A stretch of 64,000 bases of DNA from Ichthyophis bannanicus (lineage: Eukaryota; Chordata; Amphibia; Gymnophiona; Ichthyophiidae), in assembly GCA_033557465.1 (NCBI GenBank), contig CM066031.1, positions 1,225,903,312-1,225,967,311 on the forward strand. Direction: 5' to 3'. The position numbers and the translations under genes were made by a program. Positions within the stretch are counted from its first letter, which is position 1, and the number at the start of each line of letters is the position of its first letter. A model generated the notes under the pieces. It had not been told where the DNA came from. It saw nothing but the letters and a program-made list of their open reading frames with translations, and ran no database searches. Positions 9,681 through 19,959 of this stretch are shown here, piece after piece.

Positions 9681-12195
9681 TAGAAATATAGAAACATAGA
9701 AATATGATGACAGAAAAAGACCACATGGCCTATCTAGTCTGTCCTTCCATAACAACAACAACAGTCCCCTTTTTACCTTTAGAGATCCTCTGTGTTTGTC
9801 CCATGCTTTTTTGAATTCAGTTACTGTCCTCATCTCTACCACCTCCACTGGGAGATTATTCCACGGATCCACTACTCTTTCCGTAAAGAAATATTTCCGC
9901 ATATCACTCCTGAATCTATCTCCCTTCACCCTCATCCCATGTCCCCTTGTAGCAGAACTTGCTTTCAATTGAAAGAGGCTCTCTCCCTGAACATTTATGC
10001 CACGGAGGTATTTAACACCTTTCCTCTAAGGTGTACATATTAAGATCCTTCAGTCTGTCCTCATATGCTTTATAATGAAGACCATTTTAGTAGCCACCCT
10101 CTGCACTGACTCCATCCTGTTCACATCCTTTTGAAGGTGCGGTCTCCAGAATTGCACACTATACTCCAAATGAGGTCGCACCAAGGACTTATACAAAGGC
10201 ATTATCACCTCCTTTTTTCTGCTAGCCATTCCTCTCCGTATGCACCCAAGCATCCTTCTAGCTTTTGCCGTCGCCTTTTCTACCTGTTTAGCTACTTTAA
10301 GATCATCAGACACAACCACGCCTAGGTCCCGCTCTTCTTTAGTGGACAAAAGTACTTCACCCCCTATACTATATTGCTCCCTTGTATTGCTGCAGCCCAA
10401 ATGCATGACCTTACATTTTTTAACATTAAATCCCAGCTGCCAAATTCTAGACCATTCTTCAAGCTTAGCTAGATCCCTCCTCATGTTATCTACCCCTTCC
10501 TGGGTGTCTACTCTATTGCAGATTTTGGTATCATCCGCAAAGAGGCAAACCTTACCTGAAAGCCCTTCCGCTATATCACTAACAAAGATGTTAAAAAGAA
10601 TTGGACCAAGGACAGATCCCTGGGCACACCACTGATAATATCCTTCTCTTCAGAGTGAGCTCCATTTACTTGTACTCTTTGTCGCCTCCCACCCAACCAA
10701 TTTCTAACCCAAGCAGTAACTTTAGGGTCCATCCCTAGGGTGCTCAGTTTGTTTATAAGTCACCTGTGAGGAACAGTGTCAAAGGCTTTACTCAAATCTA
10801 AATACACCACATCTAGGGCTCTCCCTTGGTCCAACTCCTTGGTCACCCAGTCAAAGAAATCAATCAGATTTGTCTGACAAGACCTGCCTCTGGTGAATCC
10901 ATGCTTCCTCGGATCCTGTAATCCGCTGGACCCCAGAAACCTCACTATTTTCTCTTTCAGCAACGTTTCCAATAATTTACTCACCACCGAAGGTAAACTA
11001 ACTGGCCTGCAGTTTTCAACCACATCCTTACTTCCGCTTTTGTGTAAAGGCACCACATGAGCCTCTCTCCAGTCCTTTGGCACCACTCCCGACTCCAACG
11101 AGGCATTGAAAAGGTCAGTCTGTGGAGCTGCTAGAACGTCCCCAAGTTCCCTCAGTATTCTCGGGTGTATTCCATCCGGTCCCATCGCTTTGTCTACTTT
11201 AAGTTGAGATAGCTTCTCACGAACACAGTTTTTTGAAAATTGTTCAAGATGTCCTTTGCTTCTGTTCCTATTTGTGGGTGTTTTCTGAGGTCTTGTTCCT
11301 GGTGCTTCATCTGTGAACACAGAACAAAAATATTTGTTAAGCAATTCCGCTTTATCCTTATCAGCTTCTACATATTCCTCCCCTGCACCCTTGAGTCTGA
11401 CAATGCCACTCTTGCTCTTCCTCTTCTCACTAATATATCTGAAAAATGTCTTATCCCCCCATTTTATTGCATTGGCTATTTCCTCCTCCTTTTGAATCTT
11501 TGCCTTCTTGACTACTTTGCTAGCTTCTCTAAGTTTTTCCAAATACAGATGCCTGTCTTCCTCTCTCTGTGATCTCTTGTATTTCATGAAGGCCTCCCTC
11601 TTTTTCTTCACTTTTCAGCTACTTCTTTCGAAAACCATAGCGGTCTCCTTTTCCTTTTCCTTTTATTTACCATTTTAACAAAAAGGTTGGTTGCTCTTAA
11701 AATATCCCCTTTCAGTTTTTCCCACTGTTTTCTACATCCCTCAGCTGTTCCCATCCAACTAACGACTCCCTGAGGTATTGGCCCATCTTTGCAAAGTTAG
11801 TCTTCCTAAAGTCTAAGATCCTCGCCTTTGAATGGATTCTAACAGCCCTAGTCCTAATACTGAACCACACCATCTGGTGATCACTGGATGCAAAATGATC
11901 TCCCACTACAACATCAGAAACACTTTCACCATTGGTTAAGCACCAAGTCCAGTATGGCCCCTTCACGTGTGGGGTCTGTTGCCAATTGCCTGAATAGTTC
12001 TCCCTGTATGGAATCCAGGATCTCCTTACTTCTAGATGATACTGCAGCAGGAATGTGCCAATCACCATCTGGCATATTGAAATCTCCTATCTGTAGCACT
12101 TCCCCTTTCCTAGCAATGCTGCGCATGTCTTCAATTAACTCTTTCCACCTCTTCCTCTTGTGAGGGAGGTCTGTATATCATACCAATGCATGGAA
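9681..12195 (-). pseudogene. CR1 LINE (family A), endonuclease C-terminus to 3' end
   Basis: Read on the minus strand from 12126 to 9675: endonuclease end (GDFNMPDGDW), then 283 codons at 11611-10760 with the RT core (KAMGPDGIHPRILRE, ENCRPVSLPSVVSKLLE, VVYLDLSKAFDTVPH), then 10484-10050 (KCKVMHLGCSNTREQY, SLVRPHLEYSVQFW) and the terminal piece 9968-9675. The 3' tail is at 9681-9705, made of TTTCTATG-type units on the minus strand, the octamer tail typical of CR1. Frame changes between the pieces inactivate it. It is inserted in the gypsy element between gag and integrase. Confidence 0.88.
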
Positions 12196-12333
12196 GTTAC
12201 AGATGTTACAATGTATGGAAATTACAGAATTGAATGTAAACTGTATTGTTACAATGGAAGCAATAGAGTTCAATGTAAATCACCTTGATTAAAGAAAAAA
12301 GTGGTATATAAATGCTGTTAAATAAATAAACAA
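12196..12333 (+). mobile_element. Short L2-type 3' end or SINE tail
   Basis: GTAAATCACCTTGATTAAAG..AAGTGGTATATAAATGC followed by AAATAAATAAAC is the 3' end shared by the L2-like LINEs and SINEs of this window. It sits between the CR1 and the resumed gypsy integrase. Confidence 0.6.
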
Positions 12334-12339
12334 GTGCAA

Positions 12340-13460
12340 TTATATTGCCAATCTTGCCCCACCTGCCAACTTCTGAACCCCGCCAGAGTCAGATCTGCCC
12401 CTCTAGTGCCTATTCCCATCATTAAAACCCCATTTGAAAGAGCGGCCATGGATCTGGCAGGGTCTCTGGAGCGAACCACTTGAGGTAATAAGTATATTTT
12501 AGTCCTACTGGACTACGCTATCCAATATCTGGAGGCCATTACGCTGAGAAATATGAAGATTACTACGATTGCTAACACCTCTGAGAAGCCTTTTCTCAGA
12601 TGGCAATACACACTGAAATCCTCACAGATCCATGAACACCCTTTGTATCCAGGGTGATGAATCAAGTATGTGCCTTGGTGAAGGTTAAGGTTCTGCAAAC
12701 ACGAGTATATCACCTACAAATGGATGGCTTCATCAAATGATTCAACAAAACTCTTCAAGAACTGTGATCTATCTGCCTCAGGTACGATCCCATCCTTGCA
12801 CTCTTGTTCCCTTCTCCTCTCCTTTTTCCTGTTATATGGCTTCCATACCTGTGCTATGGGGCAGACGCCCGGGCAAATCTTCATGTACACGCTTTCGTTG
12901 TAGGATGGGAAGAATTGGGACACTCTCCTACCATACTTGATGTTTGCCATCCGCGAGATACCTCAGAGTTCCAAGGAGTTTTCACTTACTGAACTGCTCT
13001 TCAGAAGATGGCCAAGAGGCATATTAGATGTGGTGAGAGAAACCTGGGAAGAGGAACCCCGTCCTGGATGTAATTTGGTGGATTAAGTCATACAAATTCA
13101 AGACCGGCTGAGGAAATCTGGAAGGCTGGTCAAACTCAGTCTGGAAAGGCCCAAGCCAAGCAAGCCAAAGGCTACAGTCGAGCAGCACTGTACTTTCCAA
13201 CCAGGAAACAGAGTTTGTCTTGCTACCCTCATCCGAGAGCAAGTTACTCTGTAAATAGTAGAGTCCTTATGATGTGGAAAAGAAACTGGGGCCTGTTAAT
13301 TACCAGATTGTCCAGCCAGATAAACGGAAGAAAGCCAAAATTTTACCATATCAATCTACTGAAAAAGTGTGGACTCCAGTGATGGCTGTGGTGGTACAGG
13401 GGATGATTTTAGGCCAGAAATTTCAGCCCTGTCGGCTCCATTTCAAGTCCAGTTTGGAGA
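12340..13460 (+). pseudogene. Gypsy (Gmr1-like) integrase, degraded
   Basis: The integrase inserts retroelement cDNA into chromosomes. Visible here are the CxxC half of its zinc-binding domain (CQSCPTCQ near 12350), the first catalytic Asp (AAMDLAGSLERTT), the segment NKYILVLLDYA, the second Asp region (EILTDP..TPFVSRVMNQ), and FNKTL just before 12753. After a 149-bp foreign block, DGKNWDTLLPYLMFAIREIPQ resumes at about 12903 and a basic C-terminal part follows. Several in-frame stops (for example at the codon after ERTT) kill it. Its position before RT is the unusual gene order known for Gmr1-like gypsy elements. Confidence 0.78.
12753..12901 (+). repeat. 149-bp block shared with the L2-like LINE leader
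   Basis: The block matches 14334-14482 over its full length with only a handful of substitutions. It starts at CTTCAAGAACTGTGATC and ends at CGCTTTCGTTGT in both places. Here it replaces or interrupts the integrase after FNKTL; there it belongs to the leader of a LINE. Confidence 0.85.
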
Positions 13461-13489
13461 TCAGCTCTCCATGGCCCAGAGAAGAGATC

Positions 13490-13722
13490 TTGAGGCTTTG
13501 ATCCACCCTAACCTAGATGTGTTCACCCGCCTGGGATGAACCCGCTTCACTTGTTATGATATCATTACTGACCCTGCGGTGGTTATCCGCCAATGACCCT
13601 ATTGAATTCCAGAGGCCCAGTGACAGGCCATTGCCAAGGAACTTGAGGAAATGCTTAACCTGGGAGTTGTAGAAGTCTATGAGGTTACTAAACTAGATAG
13701 GAGCATCAGGTTCTGCATTGGC
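13490..13722 (+). pseudogene. Gypsy RT N-terminus (downstream of integrase)
   Basis: The conceptual reading LEALIHPNLDVFTRLG, then DIITDPAVVIRQ, then EAQ..QAIAKELEEMLNLGVVE is the classic start of a Ty3/gypsy reverse transcriptase. It contains two or three stops. It breaks off at SIRFCI where the L2-like LINE begins, and the palm with its catalytic Asp residues is absent. Integrase lies upstream and RNase H resumes at 18040. Confidence 0.75.
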
Positions 13723-13805
13723 TTGCATATCTAATGCTGTCCTTTAATGCTTACCCTCTATTTGCCTGCTGCATTATTTGCCTGTTTGTTGTGTTTTTAC
13801 AGAAT

Positions 13806-14106
13806 TTGCCCTTACCAACCGGGCCATCCTTTCCTTGGTTCCCGTCTGACTCCTCCCCTCCCGGAAGTGAAGCGGCCGTGCGATCGCGGCCGCGTTCCAC
13901 GAGAGTTTGCCCTTACCAACTGGGCCATCCTCTCCTTGGTTCCCGTCTGACTCCTCCCCTCCTGGAAGTGACGCGGCCGCGCGATCGCGGCTGCGTTCCA
14001 TGAGAGTTTGCCCTTACCAACTGGGCCATCCTCTCCTTGGTTCCCGTCTGACTCCTCCCCTCCCGGAAGTGACGCGGCCGTGCGATCGCGGCCGCGTTCC
14101 ACGAGG
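13806..14106 (+). repeat. Three 101-bp CpG-rich monomers in the LINE 5' region
   Basis: Near-identical units begin at 13806, 13907 and 14008, each with TTGCCCTTACCAAC, CCCGTCTGACTCC, GGAAGTGA and CGATCGCGG. The layout resembles the promoter monomers of mouse L1 5' UTRs. GGAAGTGACG contains an ETS-type GGAAGT core. Open frames through this block are artefacts of the 101-base period. Confidence 0.9.
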
Positions 14107-14120
14107 TACACTGCTCAACG

Positions 14121-14130
14121 ACTATATAAT
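14121..14130 (+). promoter_or_regulatory. TATA-like element after the monomers
   Basis: CTATATAATC lies just after the last monomer and before the leader. It could place the transcription start of the LINE; the position and sequence are the only evidence. Confidence 0.35.
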
Positions 14131-14860
14131 CAGAGTGCCTGCGGCGTGCGACAGGGGCGTGCACCGAAGGAGCGCACCTAAGGAGCACACCGTGCTCTTT
14201 GGGTGCGCTCCTTTGGTCCGCTCCAGTAGCGGAGGTCATATTATTAACGCAACTCTGCTTTCCCTCCTTGTTCTAGTGCTCTCTCCCCCTGCGATATCTG
14301 GAATGGACCACCTATCTATTTTACCTTCACCTCCTTCAAGAACTGTGATCTATCTGCCTCAGGTACGGTCCCATCCTTGCACTCTTGTTCCCTTCGCCTC
14401 TTCTTTTTCTTGTTATATGGCTTCCATACCTGTGCTATGGGGCAGACGCCCGGGCAAATCTTCATATACACGCTTTCGTTGTTACTCCAATCTTTGCCCC
14501 TGCCCCCTTTCTATGCCTGCCCCCTCCTCTTCCTCCGCCTCTCCTGTTCTCCCTCGAGCTTCCGTTAAAATTGGTCTACTGAATTGTCGTTCTTTGCGAT
14601 CCAAAACTCTGCTTATCCAGGATCTCATTTTACAGGCATCCTTTGATATCACCCTCCTCACTGAAACATGGCTGAGGGAGGGGGAGGACGCCCTTCTTAC
14701 TCGCTGCCTCCCCCCTAGTTTTTCTGCGGCATCCGTTCCTCGCCTGGGCTGATTAGGCGGTGGTGTCCCAGCTATATTACATCCATCCCTCTCCTTTACC
14801 CAGATATTCTCTCCTTTACTGCATTATCCTGAATCCCTTTTACTTCATCTTCACTCTTCA

Positions 14861-15628
14861 CCCTCGTTTCATGTCCTCCTTGTCTATTCTCCCCCTGCTC
14901 TCCGTTCTGATCTTTGGGATTCTCTTCTCCTAACTATCTCTGATCTCTCTCTAGCTTTCCCTCACCTGCTTATAGCAGGCGACTTCAATCTCCATCTGGA
15001 TTCCCCTATTTCTTCTAGGGATCATTCCTTCATCTCCCTCCTACACGATTTATCTCTTTCACAACACGTCCCCTTCCCCACCCATCTTGCTGGCCATACT
15101 CTTGATCTACTTTTGACTTCATCCTCTTCCCCACTTATGCTCCATAACCTCTGCTCCCGTCACCTCCCATGGACAGATCATTTTTGTCTCTGTCTCCTGC
15201 ACTCTTACAAGGGCATCTTCCCCTCCCCCTTCCACATCTAAATCCCCTCGTTTCATGTCCTCCTTGTCTATTCCCCCCCTGCTCTCCGTTCTGATCTTTG
15301 GGATTCTCTTCTCCTAACTATCTCTGATCTCTCTCTAGCTTTCCCTCACCTGCTTAATAGCAGGCGACTTCAATCTCCATCTGGATTCCCCTATTTCTTC
15401 TAGGGATCATTCCTTCATCTCCCTCCTACACGATTTATCTCTTTCACAACATGTCCCCTTCCCCACCCATCTTGCTGGCCATACTCTTGATCTACTTTTG
15501 ACTTCATCTTTTTCCCCACTTATGCTCCATAACCTCTGCTCCCGTCACCTCCCATGGACAGATCATTTTTGTCTCTCTGTCTCCTGCACTCTTACAAGGG
15601 CATCTTCCCCTCCCCCTTCCACATCTAA
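14861..15628 (+). repeat. 384-bp tandem duplication inside the LINE endonuclease
   Basis: CCCTCGTTTCATGTCC starts at 14861 and again at 15245, and the two copies run in register to TTCCACATCTAAATCCCC. The period is 384 bases, a multiple of three, but small indels (for example CTGCTTATAG versus CTGCTTAATAG) put parts out of frame. The duplicated part includes the endonuclease AGDFNLHLDSP motif. Confidence 0.88.
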
Positions 15629-17825
15629 ATCCCCTCCCCCGCGGTTTTCACGTACACTCACCCCTCTCACCATCCAGCAATTCCCACCTGCGACTGAGCT
15701 ATTGTCTCCTAACTTTGCTTCCCTTTCCCCCTGCTCTCAGGCTTCCCTTTGGTCCTCCGCCCTTTCTGATACTCTCGATCATCTCGCCCCTTTGCGCTTT
15801 CGTCCACCACGTCGTCAACCTACACATCCCTGGTACCACAGTGGACTACGCCTACTGCGTACCCACCTCCGCAGGGCTGAGCGATTGTGGCGCAAGGCAC
15901 CCTCCTCAACCTCTCTCACACTTTTCAAAGCAAACTATACCCACTACCGGTCCCAAGTTCATCTTGCTAAGCGCACCTACTTTTCCGATGCTATTTCTAA
16001 TGCCCCCAACCAGACCCGGCACCTCTATACCACACTCAAATCTCTCACCTCTCTTCATTCTGCAACCCCTACTGCCCCAAGTCACCCATCTCCTCCTCCC
16101 CCACTTCTGGCATCCTTTTTTAGCAACAAAATTTCCTCCTTAAGAGCTTCCCTGCCTCACTGCCTGGCTCCCATTCACTCTCCCCCCCCTGTCGCATCTC
16201 CTCCTCCTGCCTCTCACCTCTCCCACACTTGGGCCTCTTTTTCCCTAACTACTATTTCAGAGCTACATCATCTCATCTCCTCCTCCAAGAAAACTTTCTG
16301 TCCTCTCGATCCCATCCCCTCTTCCTGGCTACTCACTCCCTCTCTAGCACTCCTCCCCTATATCCTTACTATGTTTAACTCCAGTCTTTCTTCCAGGACT
16401 TTTTCCCACCCATGGAAGCATGCTCTGATACGCCCTATCCTTAAGAATCCTTCCCTCGATCCCTTGGTCCCTGCCCATTACCGCCCAGTTTCAAACCTTC
16501 CTTTTCTTTCCAAACTTCTAGAAAAACTTGTTTTTGCACAGCTCTCTCACCACCTCGACTCTACCCACTTCCTTCACCCCCGACAGTCAGGATTCCGTCA
16601 GGGCCATAGTGTCGAAACTGTCTTACTCGCTTTCACTAATGCACAACACGTAGCTCATGATCACGGTGACATCTCGGTGGCGGTAGCTCTTGACCTATCT
16701 GCGGCCTTTGATTTGGTAGACTACTCTCTCCTTCTTCTTCGTCTACAGGAAGCAGGTATTTGCAGTGTCGTCTATCGCTGGTTTCACTCCTTTCTCTCCT
16801 CCTGGTCTTGTGCAGTTTTCTCTCCCTCTTCATCTACTCCCTCTTCTGATCCATTCCCTCTTTTATGTGGAGTCCCTCAAGGTTCTGTCTTAGCACCTCT
16901 TCTTTTTAACCTTTTCTTGGCCCCCCTCACCCTGCTAATACAACAATCTGGAATATCCGCCTTTTACTACGCAGACGACATTGTTCTCCTTCATCACACT
17001 TCCCCCACCTGTCCGGATCTTTCTGCTCTAAATGCCTGTCTCTCCACCGTAGCTGACTGGTTGACACAGAACTGCCTTCATCTCAATCTCACCAAAACCA
17101 CTGCAATCTGGTTCTCCCACGGCAGCCCACCTCCTTCATTGGCCCCCTCTTTTTCTGGCACCCCCATACCCTTAGTTTCCACCTTTCGGTATCTAGGTGT
17201 ATATTTTGATTCTGACCTATCCTTTCAAACCCATATCTCCCACATCACCAAGACATCTTTCTTCTTCCTCCGCCAAATCCGAGCAATCCGTCCCTTCCTC
17301 TCACCATCAGCTCTCACTTCCCTGTTAAAGTCCCTGGTCATGTCACGAGTTGACTTCTCCAATTCAATTTTCACAGGTCTACCAAAATCCCAACTAACTC
17401 GTCTCCAAAGGATCCAAAACACTGCTGCTCGTCTTGTTACTCACTCTACCCTCAGGGACCATATCACACCTCTGCTCCTCCACCTTCACTGGCTACCTGT
17501 CTCTTTTCGCACCCAATTTAAGCTGCTTTCCCTGGTCCATAAAACTCTCCATACCAATACTCCACAATACCTAGCAGACCTTATTACTTTTCACTCCCCT
17601 AGGCACACTCCTCGCTCTTTCCACCTCAATCGTCTTACTCTTCCCTCTCCCTCCCTTGCCCATCTGCAATCTACCCGCTCCTCTGCCTTCTTTTTCATAG
17701 GACTTGCCCTATGGAATTCCCTCCCTTCATCCCTTCGCCTGGAGTCCCATCATACCACCTTTAAACAAGACTTGAAGACTCACCTCTTTTCCCTGGCGTT
17801 TGACCTTCCTTCCCCCTTTATGTAA
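15498..17825 (+). CDS. L2-like LINE ORF2, reverse transcriptase part (775 codons open)
   Basis: A long uninterrupted frame encodes the end of the endonuclease, a linker and a complete non-LTR reverse transcriptase. Motifs in order: ALIRPILKNPSLDPL and YRPVSNLPFLSKLLEKL (about residues 310-340), QSGFRQGHSVETVLL, VALDLSAAFDLVDY (first catalytic Asp), CGVPQGSVLAPLLFNLF, YYADDIVLLHH (catalytic YADD at residues 491-494), FRYLGVYFDSDLSF, and the C-terminal LHLHWLPVSFRTQFK and FFIGLALWNSLPSSLR typical of the L2 group. The enzyme copies its RNA onto nicked target DNA. The listed ATG is simply the first in frame; the real ORF2 would start upstream near 14560 and is broken by the endonuclease lesions. 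Confidence 0.88.
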   Translation: MTSSFSPLMLHNLCSRHLPWTDHFCLSVSCTLTRASSPPPSTSKSPPPRFSRTLTPLTIQQFPPATELLSPNFASLSPCSQASLWSSALSDTLDHLAPLRFRPPRRQPTHPWYHSGLRLLRTHLRRAERLWRKAPSSTSLTLFKANYTHYRSQVHLAKRTYFSDAISNAPNQTRHLYTTLKSLTSLHSATPTAPSHPSPPPPLLASFFSNKISSLRASLPHCLAPIHSPPPVASPPPASHLSHTWASFSLTTISELHHLISSSKKTFCPLDPIPSSWLLTPSLALLPYILTMFNSSLSSRTFSHPWKHALIRPILKNPSLDPLVPAHYRPVSNLPFLSKLLEKLVFAQLSHHLDSTHFLHPRQSGFRQGHSVETVLLAFTNAQHVAHDHGDISVAVALDLSAAFDLVDYSLLLLRLQEAGICSVVYRWFHSFLSSWSCAVFSPSSSTPSSDPFPLLCGVPQGSVLAPLLFNLFLAPLTLLIQQSGISAFYYADDIVLLHHTSPTCPDLSALNACLSTVADWLTQNCLHLNLTKTTAIWFSHGSPPPSLAPSFSGTPIPLVSTFRYLGVYFDSDLSFQTHISHITKTSFFFLRQIRAIRPFLSPSALTSLLKSLVMSRVDFSNSIFTGLPKSQLTRLQRIQNTAARLVTHSTLRDHITPLLLHLHWLPVSFRTQFKLLSLVHKTLHTNTPQYLADLITFHSPRHTPRSFHLNRLTLPSPSLAHLQSTRSSAFFFIGLALWNSLPSSLRLESHHTTFKQDLKTHLFSLAFDLPSPFM

Positions 17826-18039
17826 CCTACGTTAAGTTCTGTCTCCCTCCTTTGGGATTGTCACTCCCTTTGTCTTGTCCTGTCTCTCGCCTCTCTCCTA
17901 TCAAAGATTGTAAATTTTCTTTTCCATTTCACTGGCCTTGAGCCCTTTCTCACTTGTTTGTATATTGTACACCACCTTGATTGTTCCAGAAAGGCGGTTT
18001 ATCAAATAAAATAAACATAAACATAAACAGAGTAGATGA

Positions 18040-18545
18040 GCTAATCAAGCGAAGCCCTTAACTAAACTCCTGTGGAAGGCAGCTCCCAAGCAGATTCAAT
18101 GGTCACTGGATCTGGACCTGGCCTTCCAGTGTCTCAAGGAGGCTGTGCGCTGTGTCTTATTAGCCCTGATACCATTTATTGTGCAATCGGATGCCTCAGA
18201 AGTGGGCCTGGGAGCCATCCTGAGAGTCAGGAAGTCAGGGTGAAGAATATCCAGTGGCATTCATCAGCAGGAAGTTGCTCCCTCATGAGCAACATTATGC
18301 TGTGATCAAGAAGGAAGCCCTGATTGTCAAATGGGTACTAGAAACCTTCAAATACAACCTGGGCCATCTGTTTATTCTGGTGGCGGACCATCAACCCCTC
18401 AGATGGCTGACTCGACATAAGGCGTCCAATGGTCGTATTATGCGGTGGGTTCTGAGTCTCCAACCCTAACAGAAACAAATCTGCCATAGGGCTGGTCGGG
18501 CTCACTTGAATGCTTCCTTTCCCGGGTGAGGCAGGTGCTCAATAG
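18040..18545 (+). pseudogene. Gypsy RT-RNase H junction and RNase H
   Basis: This is the continuation of the gypsy element after the LINE. LTKLLWKAAPKQIQWSLDLDLAFQ is the RT tail, FIVQSDASEVGLGAILR the RNase H start with its first Asp, and FISRKLLPHEQHYAVIKKEAL..FKYNLGHLFILVADHQPLRWLTR the central part (18254-18469). A frame change near 18240 and a stop after LQP disable it. It is followed by a purine tract AGGGGGAAGC (18561-18570), a plausible plus-strand primer before the LTR. Confidence 0.82.
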
Positions 18546-18771
18546 GGCATGGTTGAGCTGAGGGGGAAGCTATGTGATGGGGTATATACAGGGGCAGCCC
18601 AAGGGGGGTCCGGGGCCATGTGCAGAGACCTGGTGTGGGGCCTCATTTGCATAAATATTTGCATAATGTTAACATACACTAACTTTTAGTAAACATGCCT
18701 CTTAATGAGTGTATGGATAAAGAAAGACTAAGATATTTCTACATTACTTTAATCCAGTGCCAACTGCTAGG

Positions 18772-19117
18772 CAGGGCCGTACCGAGACTGAAATGCGCCC
18801 TGTGTGACTTGCACATTGGGCACGCGCCCCCCCCTCCCGCACCTCCATTTAAACACTTTATGGAGGTGCGAGGGGGGGGGGGGCGCGCGCCCGATCTGCA
18901 AGTCGCCGGCACGCTAAGCAGGTCTGGTCCCTCCCGGAGAGAGCAGACTTGCTTAGTGTGCCGGCGCAAAGACTTAAGGGGCACATTTCATCTCTCTGCT
19001 GCTGCCTGCCGTCGAAAAAGTGGCGGCGGCAGGCAACGGCAGAGAGCCGAAATGCACCCTTTAAGTCTTTGAGCCCTGTGCGGCCACACCGCTCGCACAG
19101 TGCTCGGTACGGTACTG
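18772..19117. mobile_element. Nested hAT MITE, 346 bp
   Basis: Terminal repeats are CAGGGCCGTACCGAG and, inverted, CAGTACCGTACCGAG. Flanks are CTGCTAGG (18764-18771) and CCGCCAGG (19118-19125), a diverged 8-bp duplication. The related element at 52665-52672 shows the empty site CTGCCAGG once. The interior is GC-rich with inverted repeats (CACATTTC..GCCGCC and complements) and a G12 run near 18872. Confidence 0.88.
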
Positions 19118-19125
19118 CCGCCAGG

Positions 19126-19958
19126 CACATTAGGAACTACTACAAACACTGCCCATTTAGAGCCCATAGCAAACTCGCCATATCATAACAACATTACCAG
19201 GACTCACAAAGCACCATACTCTACCTATCAGAAAGCAACACTGCAAATATTAAACCAATACATTTCAGAGAATAACAATACATGACCTACTGGGGAAAGA
19301 GAACAAGTGGCAATGTCAAATAGAAACTACATGAACAGAATACCTCAGCTCTGTTACACATGCAGAACATAGATCATCACCAAACAAAGAACAAAGAATC
19401 ACAATTTAGAAATAGGAAGACAATAATTAAACTGGGAACCACTAAAGCCAAACTTGGAAAGTACAACAACACTGTAGAAATAAAACTATAAATTAATTTC
19501 CTCTTGTACTAAACAAAGCGCAGATGTTAATGATGCACATTTCCCAGAGCTGACATATTCCACTTAATAAATTCAAAATAAAGAGGTATTTTTCTACATT
19601 TTGTGCATTTTTTTCAGTTGCAATTGCTCCAGCCACTTTCTTCTGGTTTCTTCATGTCTTCTGCTAATTCTCCATCGTCTGCTGTCCATTTGTCCTTCTC
19701 TCTTCTAGTTTTTTTCCATTCTCTCTCTACATCTGCTTTAACATACTAATCTTTTCTCCTTTTGCTCTTTCCTCCATCTCTTTCTTTATTCCTTTTTCAT
19801 TTACTCAAATTTTACCCCTCTATTCTCAATCTCCACTTACTCTCCCAATACCAGGCCAATTGTAGATTTTTCTTTCCTCCCACACAAAATATTTTCCCCT
19901 CTCCATTTCACTCTCCCAGCCCCATCCCATTTGAATTCTCCCCCAACATCAGTTCCTT
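19126..19958. other. AT-rich interior of the hAT element
   Basis: No gene. The segment from 19140 to 19760 aligns by eye with 54070-54640 of the second family member, including AACAGAATACCTCAGCTC and the TCCATTTGTCCTT stretch, confirming common descent. Confidence 0.7.
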
Positions 19959-19959
19959 T

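Larger units (their letters stand above)
13722..18025 (+). mobile_element. L2-like LINE, near full length
   Basis: It has a 5' region with three 101-bp monomers and a TATA-like sequence, a leader, an apurinic endonuclease domain (GLLNCRSLRSK, TLLTETWLREGED near 14570-14700), an RT frame (15498-17825) and a 3' end with CACCACCTTGATTGTTCCAG..GCGGTTTATC and an AAATAAA/CATAAA tail. LINEs of the L2 group are non-LTR retrotransposons that insert by target-primed reverse transcription. The endonuclease is damaged by a stop after VPRLG and by a 384-bp tandem duplication. Confidence 0.85.

Noticed and set aside
13734..14239. Long open frames across the 101-bp repeats
   Set aside because: The same peptide recurs in shifted frames because 101 is not a multiple of three. 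This is leader DNA of a LINE.
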